From Mortierella sp. BCC40632 (Eukaryota; Mortierellomycota; Mortierellomycetes; Mortierellales; Mortierellaceae): a stretch of DNA of 64,000 nt. Positions 1 through 12,488 of this stretch are shown piece after piece (positions within the stretch are counted from its first letter, which is position 1; every line of letters begins with the position of its first letter). The position numbers and the translations under genes were made by a program. A model generated the notes under the pieces. The model made no database searches. It saw nothing but the letters and a program-made list of their open reading frames with translations, and was not told where the DNA came from. The stretch spans positions 310,001-374,000 of the forward strand of contig WAEK01000012.1 of NCBI GenBank assembly GCA_011634665.1, in the 5' to 3' direction.

Positions 1-3000
1 CATTTTGAGTCCAAGTTTAACTCCTGCCGAGCCGATCGAAGATTCGTCCACAGGAGCACCAATTTCTAGTCCTTCCAGATCCACTCGAACTAGATGACTG
101 AACGATGCGATAGCGACCGGCAATCCTTCCTGGTTTAGTTCATGCTCCTCTTCGCCAATCTCAGCCTTACTCCCAAACCCGTTTAGGACTGGAGGCGTAG
201 TTGTGGCCTCAGCTCTCAAAGCATCATCCTCCAATGTGCCCGTGGCCATGGTCGATTCGCCATGTCGCTGGCCAAGAATGTAGAGCAAATTCTCTTCACG
301 GTCCAACACCGAGTAGTTCCAGCTGCCTTGGTTTAAATTCTTGGAAAGCTCCAGTTGGGTCCAATGATGATCGCGGAGATGGTGGTACCAGACTGAGAAC
401 GAGTGTCGTCTCCGTGAAGGTGGAGGGCCCTGTGGATGAGGTGGATGCCTCGAATCAAACACTTGCTCAGCCTGAGTGGGATCCAAAAGATCCTCACTTG
501 ATGCTCCTGTCAAGACAAAATTCTCGTTGACGATATGAGCGGTCGGAAAGTACATGGTTGGCGGCAGGGCCTCATCACAGTCGCCAGGGAGTAGTGTGGC
601 TGCTTGCAGCGCGGTCCACTCTGGTTTGACGGTGTAGGGTGCCTTTCCATCCTCAATGCTGCCCGCTGATCTCTTGGATGCCTGAATCCTATAGAATAAC
701 CGTCGGGATTCTTCGGCCTCATCGACTGAACAGTCATTCGAATACAGATACAAAGTCTGCCCCGCCACAATTGCGTTTCTAGGTTTTGAACCAGTTCCTG
801 AGCTTTCACGAGATCCATTTGCTTGATCGCCCAAGGCTGGCGTCGAGTCCAGAGCGCTGTCAAGAGATCTTCGGGGATCACCTCCTTTTTCACTTTTGCT
901 ATCCAGTCGCTTCTTGGCCATGGAGGACTCATCCAGACTAGTAAAACTCTGGAAACTGCCCGAATCAGATCCGGTGCTTTGATTACTCCCTCTCCTGCCT
1001 TGAAGACGAGACTCTGGGATAGAAACTGTGCTGTTGGTCGCTTCCCTATTGCTACTGGTCTTTCGCATCGTACGAGGCCTGTGCATGTGGTTGAGTGCAA
1101 TGGTAGTGGCAAGATCATCCAGGTCAAACATGCTTCCACTAGACTTTGCAAAATGCTTTGTGGTAGTGGCGTGGACTACTGTATTTTGCGTATTCACAGA
1201 CTTGGATCGTCCATGAGGTCGGGCGAGTGGAGGTGAATGGGTTGGTGGCGATGGCTGGGATGACTGCGAGCGCTTCCTCAAACTTTCTCCAGATTTGGAT
1301 GATCCAGAAGAACTAGCCGCGCTTGAGATCTTGCCGAGTGAAGTCGAGGACTGGCGAGCCCTTGCCATGGCCTCGTGCGTTGTCATGGGGACTCCAGCCG
1401 AATTGGCCATGGCCTTGGTGATCTCTGGATCCATACCGAGGCCTAAACGACCATGAGCCTTGACAACCTCTGGGTCCACTGGGGGGGCTTTGCCCTGTTG
1501 ACTCTTTGTGTCGCTGTTGTCCGACTCTGCACTTGTGCTGTCGCTCTTTGATCGATGTTCTGTGATCTCTGGTATGGTAAAGGTTTCGAATGGATTGCCT
1601 TCGCCACGATGCCATGAATTCTTTCTTGGATTCAACAGTGGCGACAATAACGAGGAAGCAGGTCTGCTGACCGTAGATGAGGTATCATCATCAGAGGGCG
1701 GATATAGCTGTGACTCTGTAGATACCATGGAATAGGTCCGCTCAGAGACAAGACTCTCTGCGTATCTCCGTCTCCGCCTCTCCATTGGTCGCTCTTCCAA
1801 GCCCGCCAAAGTTGATTGGTACCGAAAACATTCATTTGGAAAGTCGCCTCCAAGCTTCCAGACATGGTTCGTCAAGTCCAACACGCTGATGTTCTTGATG
1901 CTCTCTCCATCACGGTCCTGTCCTCCAATAACGACCATTCGGTCGCCCGAGAGAGACGCAACATGGCTGTGCCTTAGGTCGGGCACGTGGTGCTGAAAGG
2001 GGTAGAACTTTTGTGGCTGTTGAGATGATTGTTCCTATCGATTTAGACACGCCAAAGTGTCGAATTAAGCACATAGCCAGATACAGCCATCATGTAAGGT
2101 AGAACGTTAGTTAGATGACATGCCAGGGACCGTGAGATATCCCACTGAAGGAAAACAAGGTTATTTTTTTCCCTCACACAAGGCCTCCTTAACCTTGGCC
2201 CGTGCCACTCCTTCGTAGTGCACAACCCCTATTTTTTACGAACGAACCTCATCGTATATAGTCTTACTGGTAGACGTCGTCGCGTCATTCAATATTGGGC
2301 TCTCGCTATTGCTGGGTGGCGTATTAATTGTCTTTTCATCTGACAGTTCTCCGGACAATGCTGGGGAATGAGTAATGATCTGCGGACTGTTGGCAAGGGA
2401 CGGATCCTGTGAGTCCTGTGGGGGTTCTGGGGCGTCGTTTAGGCCAGTTGGTAGCCATTGGAGTGACTCCAAGTCGAGAATATGCGTGTCATTCAAACAC
2501 ACCTCAGACCCATCTGCATCAATACTCCTGCCTCCAAAAATAATAAGGTGTGCACAACTTTCGTCCCCCCATCCATGGAGTGTTCCTTTGGCGTCGACCA
2601 AAGGCGGTGCTGTCACTAACACCGCAGAATGATTGTATCGTGCGCGTGGCTTGCTGGTGGTGGGCACCGATGGCTCTACTCAAGCAAGAGTACTCATTAG
2701 TTTATCTGAAGATGAAAAAGAAGAGAAAAGAAAAATAAAGAGTACATGCATTTCCATACATGTTCACCCAGTTTTGCTCTGTAAAGTGCCTTTTGCATAC
2801 ACATACTTTTGGAAGCGGCTGTGCCCGATGGATTAGGCCAAGCCTTGACAGGCGAAAGAGGATGAAGCCGATCGTCCAAATGTGGATCATACCGAAAAGC
2901 GGGAGGAACACTGCTGCTCGTGTTCTGTGGGCCCTGGCCACCTGCCAAGGTAAGCTGGTCGAATAGGGTCCATTCTAGGCTGGCTAGGTCGAGGATGTAG

Positions 3001-3632
3001 AGGCTGTTCGAAGGAAGCTGCTGGGGTGGACGACCTCCAAAGAGGTACATCTTTCCCTTGTAGATCGTGCATGTGGATCCTGTCATGGAAGGCGGGATCT
3101 GGCCAGTGGTCCTGATTATGGTCGAAGTGAGGTCTGAGAGGGTATAGGGTTCTTTCTCCGGGGTCGCTGATGCTGTCGCCACTGCGCCCAACGCTGGTGT
3201 CGACGGTACGGATGCACTGCGAGCGGTTGGGCTGTGTGGGCCAGCATTCATAGAGGCTGTGGAGCTGATGTCAGCATGCTTGGAAGACGAGGAAGGAGGT
3301 GGCATTGCTGGGGGTATGGTGATCCTTGGGAAGCTGACATGACCGTAGCTGTGGTTGCGGCGATGGACGGCAGCAATGGGACTTTGTCCACGTTGTGGGA
3401 TTGAATCGTTGGGGGCTGGGGAGGTGCCGTGTTGGGCAGGGTTCGACCTGGGCACCTCCGAGGTAGAATAAGGAGCATCGAGTCTGGTTGGAGAACTGTC
3501 AGCGCCTGTAGGAGAACTCAAGTCGAGAGCGAGCACTGGGGATGAGTGTCCACGGGTCTGAGGTTCGAAGGTTAGTGAGGCGGTTGGCCGGTCATGATAG
3601 GGTGAATAGAGGCCTGCGGGAACGGGGATCAT
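1..3632 (-). CDS. Kelch-repeat protein, 3' end beyond the left edge
   Basis: Three exons on the minus strand: 3632-2807, 2675-2248 and 2034 to the window edge. Donor and acceptor phases agree (phase 1, then 0), giving at least 1096 residues still open at base 1. The first ~165 residues are Ser/Pro-rich and likely disordered. Kelch blades follow: GKMYLFGGRPPQ with ILDLASLEW (residues ~190-225), then LIIFGGRS with ILDLESLQW in exon 2, then RMVVIGGQDRDG with SVLDLTNHVWKLG at the start of exon 3. A long Ser-rich region and a further blade-like stretch (LLYILGQR) lie near the edge. Fungal Kelch proteins of this shape (Tea1/Kel1, Ral2) act as scaffolds in polarity, cell fusion or Ras signalling. 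Which of these applies cannot be decided because the C-terminus, where a BTB or coiled coil would be, is missing. The start is the ATG at 3632; no ATG precedes it in frame. Confidence 0.8.
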
Positions 3633-3961
3633 GGATGCAGAGGCGAGTGAAGTGGAGTGGGTTGAGGTGAAGATGGAGAGAATGAGTTGGATGGGTGGCA
3701 ATGAAGGTTAGACGACGATCAAGGGCTCAGCATGGACGGAATGGAGAGAGCGAATGGGCAAGGGGGGTGAAAGGAATGAACAGAAGGATGATCAAAAACG
3801 GTCTCCGGGGAGAGAGAAAGAGAGAAGAATAGAAAGGCAGGGAGAGAGGAGAGAGAGTAAGAGAGTGAGAGTGAAAGAGAGTGAAAGAGAGTGAAAGAGA
3901 GTGAAAGAGAGTGAAAGAGTGAGGAGAGAGTAAGAGAGAGGTGTGAGAGAGAGAGAGGTGT

Positions 3962-3995
<34 letters not shown>

Positions 3996-4041
3996 CTTGA
4001 GAGAAAGGACAGCGACGACGGTCGGAAAAAAAAAAAAAAAA

Positions 4042-4080
<39 letters not shown>

Positions 4081-5423
4081 GCGAGTGAGCGAGTGAGGGC
4101 GAGTGAGAAGAAAGAAAGAAGAGGGCGAGGGCTCGTTCTATCCACTAAAAGGCCCGTCTACACCGAAGTATGACATGGACATGCATACTCATCTCACGCC
4201 ACGAGTGAGAGCCGCATTTAAAACATGTTGTCGAGAAGGACCCTTCTTGCCAAACATGCCCATGTGTGGATGTGGGAGTACCATCGACATTAATACTTTG
4301 TCGATGCATGCTGCTTTGATTGCCTTTGTATTTTTTTTACTTTTCTTCTCTTTCTTTCTTTCTCCCTTCGTTTTTTTTTGTAGTAATAGTAGTCCTGACA
4401 GATTGACCTAGACGTTGCACCCAGGCTGGACCCCAGAGATTGCCACTGTCTACTGCGCTAGAGTACCAACGGCAGAATTGTTCTCTGTCTGTTTGCATGT
4501 CGTGTCTCGCCATGCTATGCAGTCGATCCATGCGTGGCACGGGCATGAATTGTCCCCCCTGCAGACGCGCTTACAATTCCATGCATCCATGCCAATGCCC
4601 AATACCTAGTCCTGTATTGCCTTTCGTCAACGCCGCCCAACTCCCCAAGCCATCCTTTCTCTCACTCCCAATCCCACTCTCATCTACCCCGTCTCCGCGC
4701 TCCAAGGTGGGGCTCACATGAGATGCTGGCGATGGATATTAATAGGGTCCTTTTGGCAACCCTCTTTTTCTCTTTTCTTCCCCCCTCCCCTCTTTCTCTT
4801 CGCGTCGCCGAAGCAAGGGCCGGGCTAGTTTGTTAGATAGCCTTTTTCTTTTTTTTTTTTTTTTTATTATCCTCCCAGGAGCATTCCTGTCCTTCCGCCT
4901 TCGCTTCCTTGGCTCGTCCCCCTCATCCCCGCCGCTCTTCGCCTCGCCCCGCCTTGCCCGCCGGCGTTGTTTGCTTTGCTTCTCCGACTCGGCTGCCCTT
5001 GTTCAGCTCAGCTTACGCTTATTTTACCCCGCACTGGAGGTTGGGTGGCCATCGGCCATCTAGAGCGAAAGATGCAAGCTCCAGACTTACAGTGGGTCTG
5101 TCGGATAGCGGTCGACCTCGAATTCGTTCGTTTATCTTCTTTCTGGCTCTCATACATTTGGCAGCCGAGGGTCGCGAGATGAAAGAGGTACTACTCTTGA
5201 TGTATCAGATAGTATGTTCTTTGGTAGTCTAATGGGAATCCTGAGCGTGATGAGTTTCCCACAATCCTCGCCTGTTTCTCTGAATGACCAGGCTCTTTCG
5301 AGTCTTCCAGGGAAGGGCTTTGGGTGGACACTTGGGGGGAACACCAGTAGACGAGCTAGATCGGGCGAGAGAGTGGTTCGGTGCCCGATCTCGCTCGTGT
5401 CGCTCGTCCTCTTGTCTAGCCCC
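3633..5423. other. Intergenic: Kelch gene promoter/leader and simple repeats
   Basis: No convincing gene was found on either strand. The part next to the Kelch start is a purine-rich GA/GTGAAA leader on the plus strand (CT-rich in the gene's sense), followed by a TG repeat, an A run and a GA repeat. From 4150 on there is mixed CT-rich sequence with T runs near 4850. Open frames here are low-complexity. Confidence 0.5.
3962..4077. repeat. Compound microsatellite (TG)n - A25 - (GA)n
   Basis: A (TG)n tract at 3962-3993, a run of 25 A at 4026-4050 and a (GA)n tract at 4051-4077 lie in the leader/promoter region of the Kelch gene. Such tracts are common throughout this window and are prone to length change. 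Confidence 0.95.
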
Positions 5424-6479
5424 TCAGATTAGGTCCATGTATTCGCCGTCAGAAATTCGAACGGTCTTGGTTCGTCCAAGGGCATCGGCGAGTCGAGCAG
5501 CCAGCAGGTGCTCACACTGGCCCAAGAGAGGAAAAGAGGAGCGCCGAGTTAGTTTTTAGGAGAGGAGGAGGGGGCACTGTGTCGGGCCATCAAACAAGAC
5601 AAGGCTCTGGAATGGAACCGGTCAGCCACCGTTGCTTACCAAGATTCTGTCTCTAGTCAAAACTAGTTCGCACAAACACACACGAACGCACATAGGCACC
5701 AGAAACAGGTGTCAGTTTTCCCCACCTACGTATACTACAGCCTAACACTACAAACATTTCTCGTCTCCCAACATTCATCTTCTCCTTTCCAGCCCACGTA
5801 CCTTGAAGGAAGTGGTCGCAGGTACAGTGACGAAAGTTTGGTCGGCAGAAAACGTTGGCTAAAGGGCCGATGGCCTTCACCTGGCAAGACAATGACGAAC
5901 AACGGTTTGGTCAATTGTTTCTGTGCTGCTCCTTGGTAACTGATCAGAGCCGAAGAACTATGTTGCTCCTGATACTGCTGCTTCTGTTGTTCCCACGCTT
6001 ACGCTTACTTTGTAAACTACTCTCAGAGACTTGTCGGCAACGATCTTTTCCACTATAAGGTGCTCAATCTGTACGTCAGGGACATATTGACGATCTGCTG
6101 GGTACATGCCGCCAACGGATCTCAAGATATCAGACAAATCATAGTATCCATATTAAAAAAAAAAAAAAAAAAACGGTACCAGAGTCAGGGATGTCCAGTA
6201 ATCGGAGAGCACTCAACACAACTGATGAGGCCTCTTCTCCGTGCTGACCATTCAGATGCATCAAGGCCATCATGCTGTCATCAGATACTAAATGAAGGTC
6301 AAATGTCCATGGTGAGAAGGGACGGTGGCCAATCGGCAGCATCAGCATCGGCTTTGGCTGGGCGAAGGATACTCTTTGTTACATGTGCCCTCAGCAGCAA
6401 TGTCCTCAAGAAAGGAATGCAGGGTGTCAATTGGTCCTGTCCGAGCATGGTGATTCATATTGGACTGATCATGGATCAT
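5424..6479 (-). CDS. SWIM zinc-finger protein, Sws1/ZSWIM7-like recombination factor
   Basis: Six exons on the minus strand: 6479-6383, 6287-6180, 6097-6009, 5880-5802, 5650-5640 and 5516-5424. All phases agree and give 158 residues, close to the ~140 of human ZSWIM7. The diagnostic SWIM signature CxC...CxH is seen as HCTCDHFLQ followed by RILCEHLLA, which aligns with the ZSWIM7 end (SILCKHLLAVYLS). The C-terminus ISDGEYMDLI matches ISDxxLTDIL in that family. In animals and fission yeast Sws1 acts in the nucleus with Rad51 paralogues in a Shu-type complex that promotes Rad51 filament formation in homologous recombination. The fifth exon is only 11 nt and supplies the residues just before the second Cys; without it the frame is broken. 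The acceptor of exon 3 is a tandem CAGCAG, so exon 3 may start at 6097 or 6094. The start ATG at 6479 is the first in frame, but upstream exons cannot be excluded. Confidence 0.75.
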
Positions 6480-6698
6480 TGCAGAGTCGATCGAATTATG
6501 AGGAAATAAAGAGGAAAGGAACAAGTTTTGGTGGCAACTCTTTTGTATTCGCTGGACAACAGTCCTCTATTCGCCCCACCCCCACCACTTGGCTTTGGTC
6601 GATCAATGATATGACCCACTGCACCAAAGAAAAAGAAAAAAAAACACCTCTGCATGGGGCAGATACGTAGAATTTTTATTCAATATGCCGACAAGAAT

Positions 6699-8319
6699 TT
6701 AGCGGGAGGTGTTGGCAATGGCAACCTTGGCACCCTTGGCACCCTGCTTGGAGACCTTGGGCTGGCCACGAGCAGCGCTGTTGGCGCTCTATAAACAGAT
6801 GACCGCAAATTGCAACAAGGGGTTAGAATTGATCTACTTGATACCAAAAAAAATTGACGCACTTTCTTTCATCATTCTCATATCATAAAGCAAAGTCTTA
6901 CCTTGGCCTTCTCGGACTTCTTCTTGGCCTCGTCAGCCTTCTTCTTCTCCTTGCCATCGCGGACAGCGGCAGCACGAGCGGCAGCACGGACCTCGGGCTT
7001 CTGGTTGCGCTTGGCGCGGATGGCCTCCCAAGAGGCACCGACGACAGCACGCTGGTGCTTGACAGTGCGGCGAGTGCGCTTCTTGGCAACCTCCTCAGAG
7101 ATACCCTTCTTGTGCATGCGACGGAAGAGAACAGTCCAGTGGATCTTGCGGGGGTTCTTGCGCTGGAGGAAGAGGGACTCGGCCTTGCCGTTGACGAAAC
7201 GGAAGGACTATTGATGACAATGGTGATAAGGAGGAATAGCGCAGGAGTTTTCTGTCAGCCAATATGTTTGATTCAAATAGCGTAGAGAACCATGGGTTGC
7301 TGTGGTAGCTCCTGTTGGGTAATGATGCTGCCTGTTCCAAATTGCCAACTGGTCACGTATCCAGTAAAAAAAAAAAAAAAAAAAAAAAGGAACACGAAGG
7401 CGGGAAGGTGGGCAAGCGAGCCGACGGGAGGTACCCTGGTTTTCCTCGCATGTTATCCAAGAAGCCATTGTGCATTTTTTTGTCTCTATCGGCTGGCCCT
7501 GCTAAGGAAGGAGTCGGGTATCCATTGTATAACGTCCACGTATATGTGCTCAAGTGCTTCAAAGGGGGTTTCTTTTCTATGATTGAGCCAAGGATGGAAG
7601 GGGGAAAATAGCCATGACACGTACTCTGTTGTCGACACGGACAAAGATCTTGCCCTTGCCGGGGTAGATCTTGGCTCCAGAGAAGGCGCAAATCTCGATC
7701 CTGTAGAAAAAGGAATTAGGAAAAGGTACAAATCATCAGTTGGCCAAGTTCATTCACACGATCAAAATGGGGATGTTGAAAGGGACGTTTTGGGATTGTG
7801 CCCTGAGGTCGCTGTCGATGCACACGAGTAGAAAAAAAAAAAAAGCTGGATTGTCAAGTGTTTTGTGATCGATTCAGGCGTGGTGAATTCCATGGGATCT
7901 CAAAAGGGCCTTTCCAAGAATGGTCCAAGAGGGATCAGATGTCCATCCTGAGTGAAGGGGTGCTTTTACTGATGACCTAGTGCGCTGCTGATTCTCAAAC
8001 GACTCCCAAGTTAAGCAGCTCCTAGCATCCTATTGCCACGGTAGTTTTCACTCTGAGGTAGCATCTAGGATGGTTGGGAGCTGCTTCTTCCATGGTTCTT
8101 GTAATGAGCGTTACTGAATTGTAACTTCCAACATGAATGTGACGATGGCAGAATCCAGTGATGAGGATGGCGAGCGCTGCTGGTCCAAGCATTCCCAGTT
8201 TCCACAAGGCGCTATAGCGATGAAGGTACAGATCGATGTGTTCGTCGATGGATGGATGGTTGTATCTGCAGCTACGATGTGTCTCTTTAAACGATGGATA
8301 GCCCCTGCCCATACTTCAT
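6699..8319 (-). CDS. RPL24: 60S ribosomal protein eL24
   Basis: Four exons on the minus strand: 8319-8315, 7700-7625, 7207-6902 and 6788-6699, giving 158 residues (family usual ~155-157). Recognised from the N-terminus [16 protein letters not shown], the core [20 protein letters not shown] and the lysine-rich C-terminal half. It is a component of the large cytoplasmic ribosomal subunit. The first coding exon is only ATGAA (five bases); the remaining G of codon 2 comes from exon 2. The ATG has a good context (caccaaaATGAA) and is followed by a gtatgg donor. Intron 1 is 614 nt, far longer than most in this window, as is common for ribosomal-protein genes with a 5' intron. The alternative is a different first exon further upstream, but nothing else supplies an ATG plus donor in phase 2. 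The AKR gene ends only 115 bp upstream on the same strand. Confidence 0.92.
7701..8314 (-). other. Long first intron of RPL24
   Basis: A 614-nt intron between the 5-nt first coding exon and the second exon. I looked for box C/D or H/ACA small nucleolar RNA features because ribosomal-protein introns often host them. Isolated TGATGA-like strings occur, but none is paired with a box D at a proper distance. It otherwise holds nothing I recognise. Confidence 0.6.
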
Positions 8320-8434
8320 TTTGGTGTTTGATTTGACAAGAAAAAGGAAGAGCAATCAAGCCCAGCCAATTGAAGAATATATGGGAGCAATGTCCAAAGT
8401 CCTAAACTAAGCAGTCACTCTGGTCTTCTAGTCT

Positions 8435-10193
8435 CTAGATCTTGCTTGTTCGAAGCTGTTGCAGGGCATGGAACTGGCGAGGCATCTGGATGTCGATACC
8501 GACACCAGTAAACCTTTCAAGGTTCCTGGCAACATCCTGAGGGAATGGCCATGTGTTGGGATTACTCACTGCATCCAATCGAGCCATGTGTTCTTCTGTC
8601 AAGGTAAATTCTAGTGCTCCTAGGTTATCCTCCAGCTGTTCGAGGGTTCTCGCACCAAGGAGAGGAGAAGTGATGCCCGGCTTCTGCATGGTCCAGTTGG
8701 TGGCCACCTGAGCAGGTGTGCGCCCACACTCCTTGGCAATTGTACACACCTCTTCCAGGATCCTCCAGTTATTTTCCACCTTGGTGTGGGTGTTGACATG
8801 GGACTTTCGCTTGCTAGCCGAGTCTATCTGATTACGACTATGCTTTCCCGATAGGAATCCTTCGGCAAGAACAGACCACGGAACGATACCAATACCCATA
8901 TCTGCACACATGGGTTGGATGTCAGATTCGAGTGAACGATTGAGCAAATTGTACCGGGTTTGAAAACCGATGAAAGGGCTGAGACCCCTGAGATCCGCCA
9001 TAGTATTAGCAGCTAAGTTTTTTTTTTTTTTTTAAAAAAAAAAAAACAACCAAAGATCAACTAGGGTGTGAGTTTTGCGTAGAAATGAAATTGACTTGGA
9101 GTGCTGTCATAAACCTGTACATCCAACGCTGCTTACATGAAACAACCCAACTTGGCGTGTCACTGACGGCTACATAGAGCGCCTTTCCTGCACGCACAAC
9201 ATCATCAAGGGCCCGCATCACTTCTTGGATAGGGGTGCGGTACTCCCAGAGATGCACGTAAAGGATGTCAACGTATCCTGTTCCCAGGCGCTTCAAACTC
9301 AAGTCCAACGACTCGACCAAGTTCTTGCGGTGATTGCCACCTAGTGAACCGTTACAAGGAGTTTGAAATTTTAACGGATGGGCCAGGCCATGTGTAAAGG
9401 CTCTGCGTTTTCTCAAGGCCCTCTTCATCATGCGTACCTGCATTAGGATTGGGGCGCGAAAATCGTCCAGCCAGTGCCTCGGTTGATGATGGATTGACTA
9501 GAGCGGATTCAACGGAAAAATGAGATATAGAGCAGAGGCAGGAAAAAAAAAAAAAAAAGTGCCACCACGATTATTTTCTCGAAAGAGAACTTACTGGTGT
9601 ATTTTGTAGCAATTACACACTGGCTACGCTTGTCGGACATGTACTCTCCGAGGAATCGTTCCGAGTCTCCGTTAGTGTAGATGTTGGCTTGAAGAGGAGA
9701 ATGTCACATACATTGCCATTGTCAGCCTTACGTTTCATGAACTTGTCACTCTATCATAACAGACGCAGTCTAAATATACTGACCAGTGTCGAAAAAGTTG
9801 CCGCCGTTTTCATAGTATTTGTCAAAAATGCCCTTGCTGATCTCCTTGTTGCTACCGAACCCCTGATTACCCAAATCATTAATGAAAGTTAATTCTCTAG
9901 CCCTTTGTGGCAAAAAGTGGAAAGGAATGATGATAACAGTGTTGTTTGCATTACCCAGTCTTCACCAAATGTCTACAGCCAGAAGAGGCGGTAAAGAAAA
10001 AAGAAAGAGAGAGTTAGTGAGGAATGAGAGAAATGCAACGAGCCGGGTTTGCTACATTTTGATAAACCTGAATGGATACCATTGTCCCAAGGCACATAGG
10101 GCTGACCCGAAGGCCTGACTTTCCCAGGAGCACATAGTCATCCAAAGCAGTGAGGCACTGGTTGATAGAGGAGCTATCCGATGTATCCTTCAT
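8435..10193 (-). CDS. Aldo/keto reductase (AKR, aryl-alcohol dehydrogenase-like)
   Basis: Seven exons on the minus strand: 10193-10080, 9972-9955, 9862-9784, 9687-9595, 9497-9438, 9340-9137 and 9012-8435; 381 residues, close to the ~375 of yeast AAD proteins. The family is clear from LGTMTFGEDWGFGSNKE, then the catalytic tetrad in order: Asp69 and Tyr74 in DTANIY, Lys99 in ATKY and His151 in ILYVHLWEY. The NAD(P)-binding end has the pattern LLGARTLEQLEDNLGALE. It is expected to be a cytosolic NADPH-dependent (alpha/beta)8 barrel oxidoreductase acting on aldehydes or aryl alcohols; the substrate cannot be told from sequence. Exon 2 is an 18-nt exon encoding TFGEDW and is required to complete the barrel's first strand. 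It is divergent from ADE1 with 578 bp between the start codons. Confidence 0.9.
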
Positions 10194-10771
10194 ATCGAAT
10201 CAGAAAGTAGAAAGGGGAAAAGCTTGTAAAAGTGGTCGGTGATAGTGATGGCAAAAAGCAAAAAAGAGAAGGAGATGGGGCAATCAGAGTGATGGAGCGA
10301 AGGGAAGGGAGACAAAGAGAAAAAGTGGCCCAAGTGAACGTATTTCCCAATTGGTAGAAGAGCAAAGCGAGCCGAAGTCGAATGGCATCCGATCAAGTGA
10401 ACGAATGTTGCAGATGGCTTTAAACCTAGTTTGATCCGATCCTAGCATTCCTTTTAACTTGTCCAAATTGACTGAGAGATGAAGAAAAGAGCGCGTTCAG
10501 GGATTTCCTCCTAGAGGACCTGAGGTTACAGACCATTCCATTGCCCTTTGCAGCAACTGCGATCAAACTAAGAAAAAGAGAGAATAAAAAAAAAAAAAGT
10601 CTCAACCACGAAGAGATAGAGAGAGTGAAAGAGGCCCTTGCCCGCTTTTACCCCGCACTCTTTCCTTTTTCTCTCTTTCTCTCTTCTCTCCAAACTTCTC
10701 CCAACAATCTCAGCTCCCGTTCTCTCCGCTCCCCCCGTCCTCCTTGCCTGCCCTGCCCTCCCCCTCTCGAA

Positions 10772-12144
10772 ATGGCTGCCGTCGTCGAAACCAACTGCCC
10801 TGATCTCGAGCTGATCGGCCGAGGAAAAGTGCGTGATCTCTACCGAGTCGATGCCAACACTCTCCTCTTCGTTGCCACGGACAGGATCAGTGCATTCGAT
10901 GTGATCATGAACAATGTAAGCATCCTTACCTAAAAGGAGTTGATCTGCATGTCTAAGGTGGAGACTCATTCCTCTGATGCCAGTAGCAACGCCCCCAAAA
11001 GATGACTTTACTGACAAACCCTCTTCTTCTCCAGGGTATTACCAACAAGGGCAAGCTCCTCACCGAGATCAGCATCTTCTGGTTCACGCTCCTCAAGGAT
11101 GTCATCCCCAATCATTTGATTACCACAGACTTTGCCCAGATGCCTCCTAAGGTCCAGCAATACCGTGATCAGCTTGAGGGCCGCTCCATGCTCGTCAAGA
11201 GCCTCCGTGTACTTCCAGTCGAGTCAATTGTCCGTGGATACATCACTGGTAAGCCTTCAGTCGAAGACCAACAGATCAGCTCTGTACGAGTGACTCGACC
11301 TGACACCTTGCTTTTATCTCTCTCTCTCTCTCGGGGCAATAGGATCGGCTTGGTCAGAGTATCAGGCAAAGGGATCTGTCTGCGATATCCCATTGCCCGC
11401 AGGTATGCAAGAAAGCGAGGCGTTCCCAGAGCCTCTTTGGACCCCAAGCACAAAGGCAGAGATTGGCGACCATGACGAGAACATTCATCCCAGCAAGGTG
11501 GCCGGTATCATTGGCGAGAAGCACGCAGCTGAGATGGCCAAGATCTCGGTTGAGCTGTACACAAAGGCCCGCAACTATGCTCGGGAACATGGAATCATTA
11601 TTGCGGATACCAAGTTTGAATTTGGTGTGGATGAGAACGATAACCTTTACCTAATCGATGAGGTCCTGACCCCAGGTGAGACCATTGAGTTATTTCCTAT
11701 TTCTTCTCAGCTCAAGTAGCTATAACCGACCTTCGGAGGACAGTGGTCTAACACCTTTTGATCTATCCCTCTTTCAGATTCTTCTCGCTTCTGGCCTGCC
11801 TCTAGCTACAAGGTTGGAGCCGGTCAAGACAGGTAAGAAAACTGGCCGTGTCTGCCCAATGAGTCACGGTGATGCTTCTCCGAGTAGGAGAAGTTCGGCA
11901 ATGTCCAGCTCTTTTTTTTTTTTTTTTTTTTTTTTTTCTTAAATTTTTTTTTATTGACCGCCTTATCGTTGTTGATACGTTATCCACTTCTAGCTTTGAC
12001 AAGCAGTATCTCCGCAACTACCTCCTTTCTGTGGGCTTCGACAAGAAGAACGGAATCACATTGCCAGACGATGTTGTTGTTAATACCATGGCAAAGTATC
12101 GTGAGGCATACAAACTCCTCACAGGCAAAGATGCCAGCGTCTAA
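10772..12144 (+). CDS. ADE1: Phosphoribosylaminoimidazole-succinocarboxamide synthase (SAICAR synthetase)
   Basis: Five exons: 10772-10915, 11035-11248, 11343-11675, 11778-11832 and 11994-12144; 298 residues, the usual length for the monofunctional fungal enzyme. It catalyses ATP-dependent ligation of aspartate to CAIR in de novo purine synthesis in the cytosol. Signatures are GRGKVRDLY (residues 16-24), [10 protein letters not shown], the SAICAR signature stretch [19 protein letters not shown], and [10 protein letters not shown] followed by [15 protein letters not shown]. The start ATG (10772) sits in ccctctcgaaATGG and begins at the conserved N-terminus. Intron 4 carries a T23 run, so length variation there is likely. 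It lies divergently from the AKR gene, so the two may share a promoter region, although no common function is implied. Confidence 0.96.
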
Positions 12145-12436
12145 AATCCACCCCGCACTAGCATAATCCAGCATTGTTTTTATAAAAACCTATTCGAAAA
12201 TCTTCCTAAAATGCTAAGAATTGATGGCAATGTAATGAGGCCACCACTCACTTATGCGATTACCTCGCCTAATCCACAGCACCCTATCCATTGTCTCGTA
12301 CTGTACAGTATGCACGCTGATGCGACCATCGACAACAGGTCCGATCGAACATATTTTGTCGATGTTAAGGGGCACTCTATATTAGTAAAGTAACTTAACT
12401 TAAAGTGAGTGGGCAAGAGAAGAAAAAAAAAAAAAA

Positions 12437-12488
<52 letters not shown>

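Noticed and set aside
3792..4145. 117-codon minus-strand frame rich in Leu/Ser with HTHTHT
   Set aside because: Entirely built from GA and TG microsatellites.
7701..8314. Box C/D snoRNA in the RPL24 first intron
   Set aside because: TGATGA-like strings are present but no box D at a fitting distance and no terminal stem.
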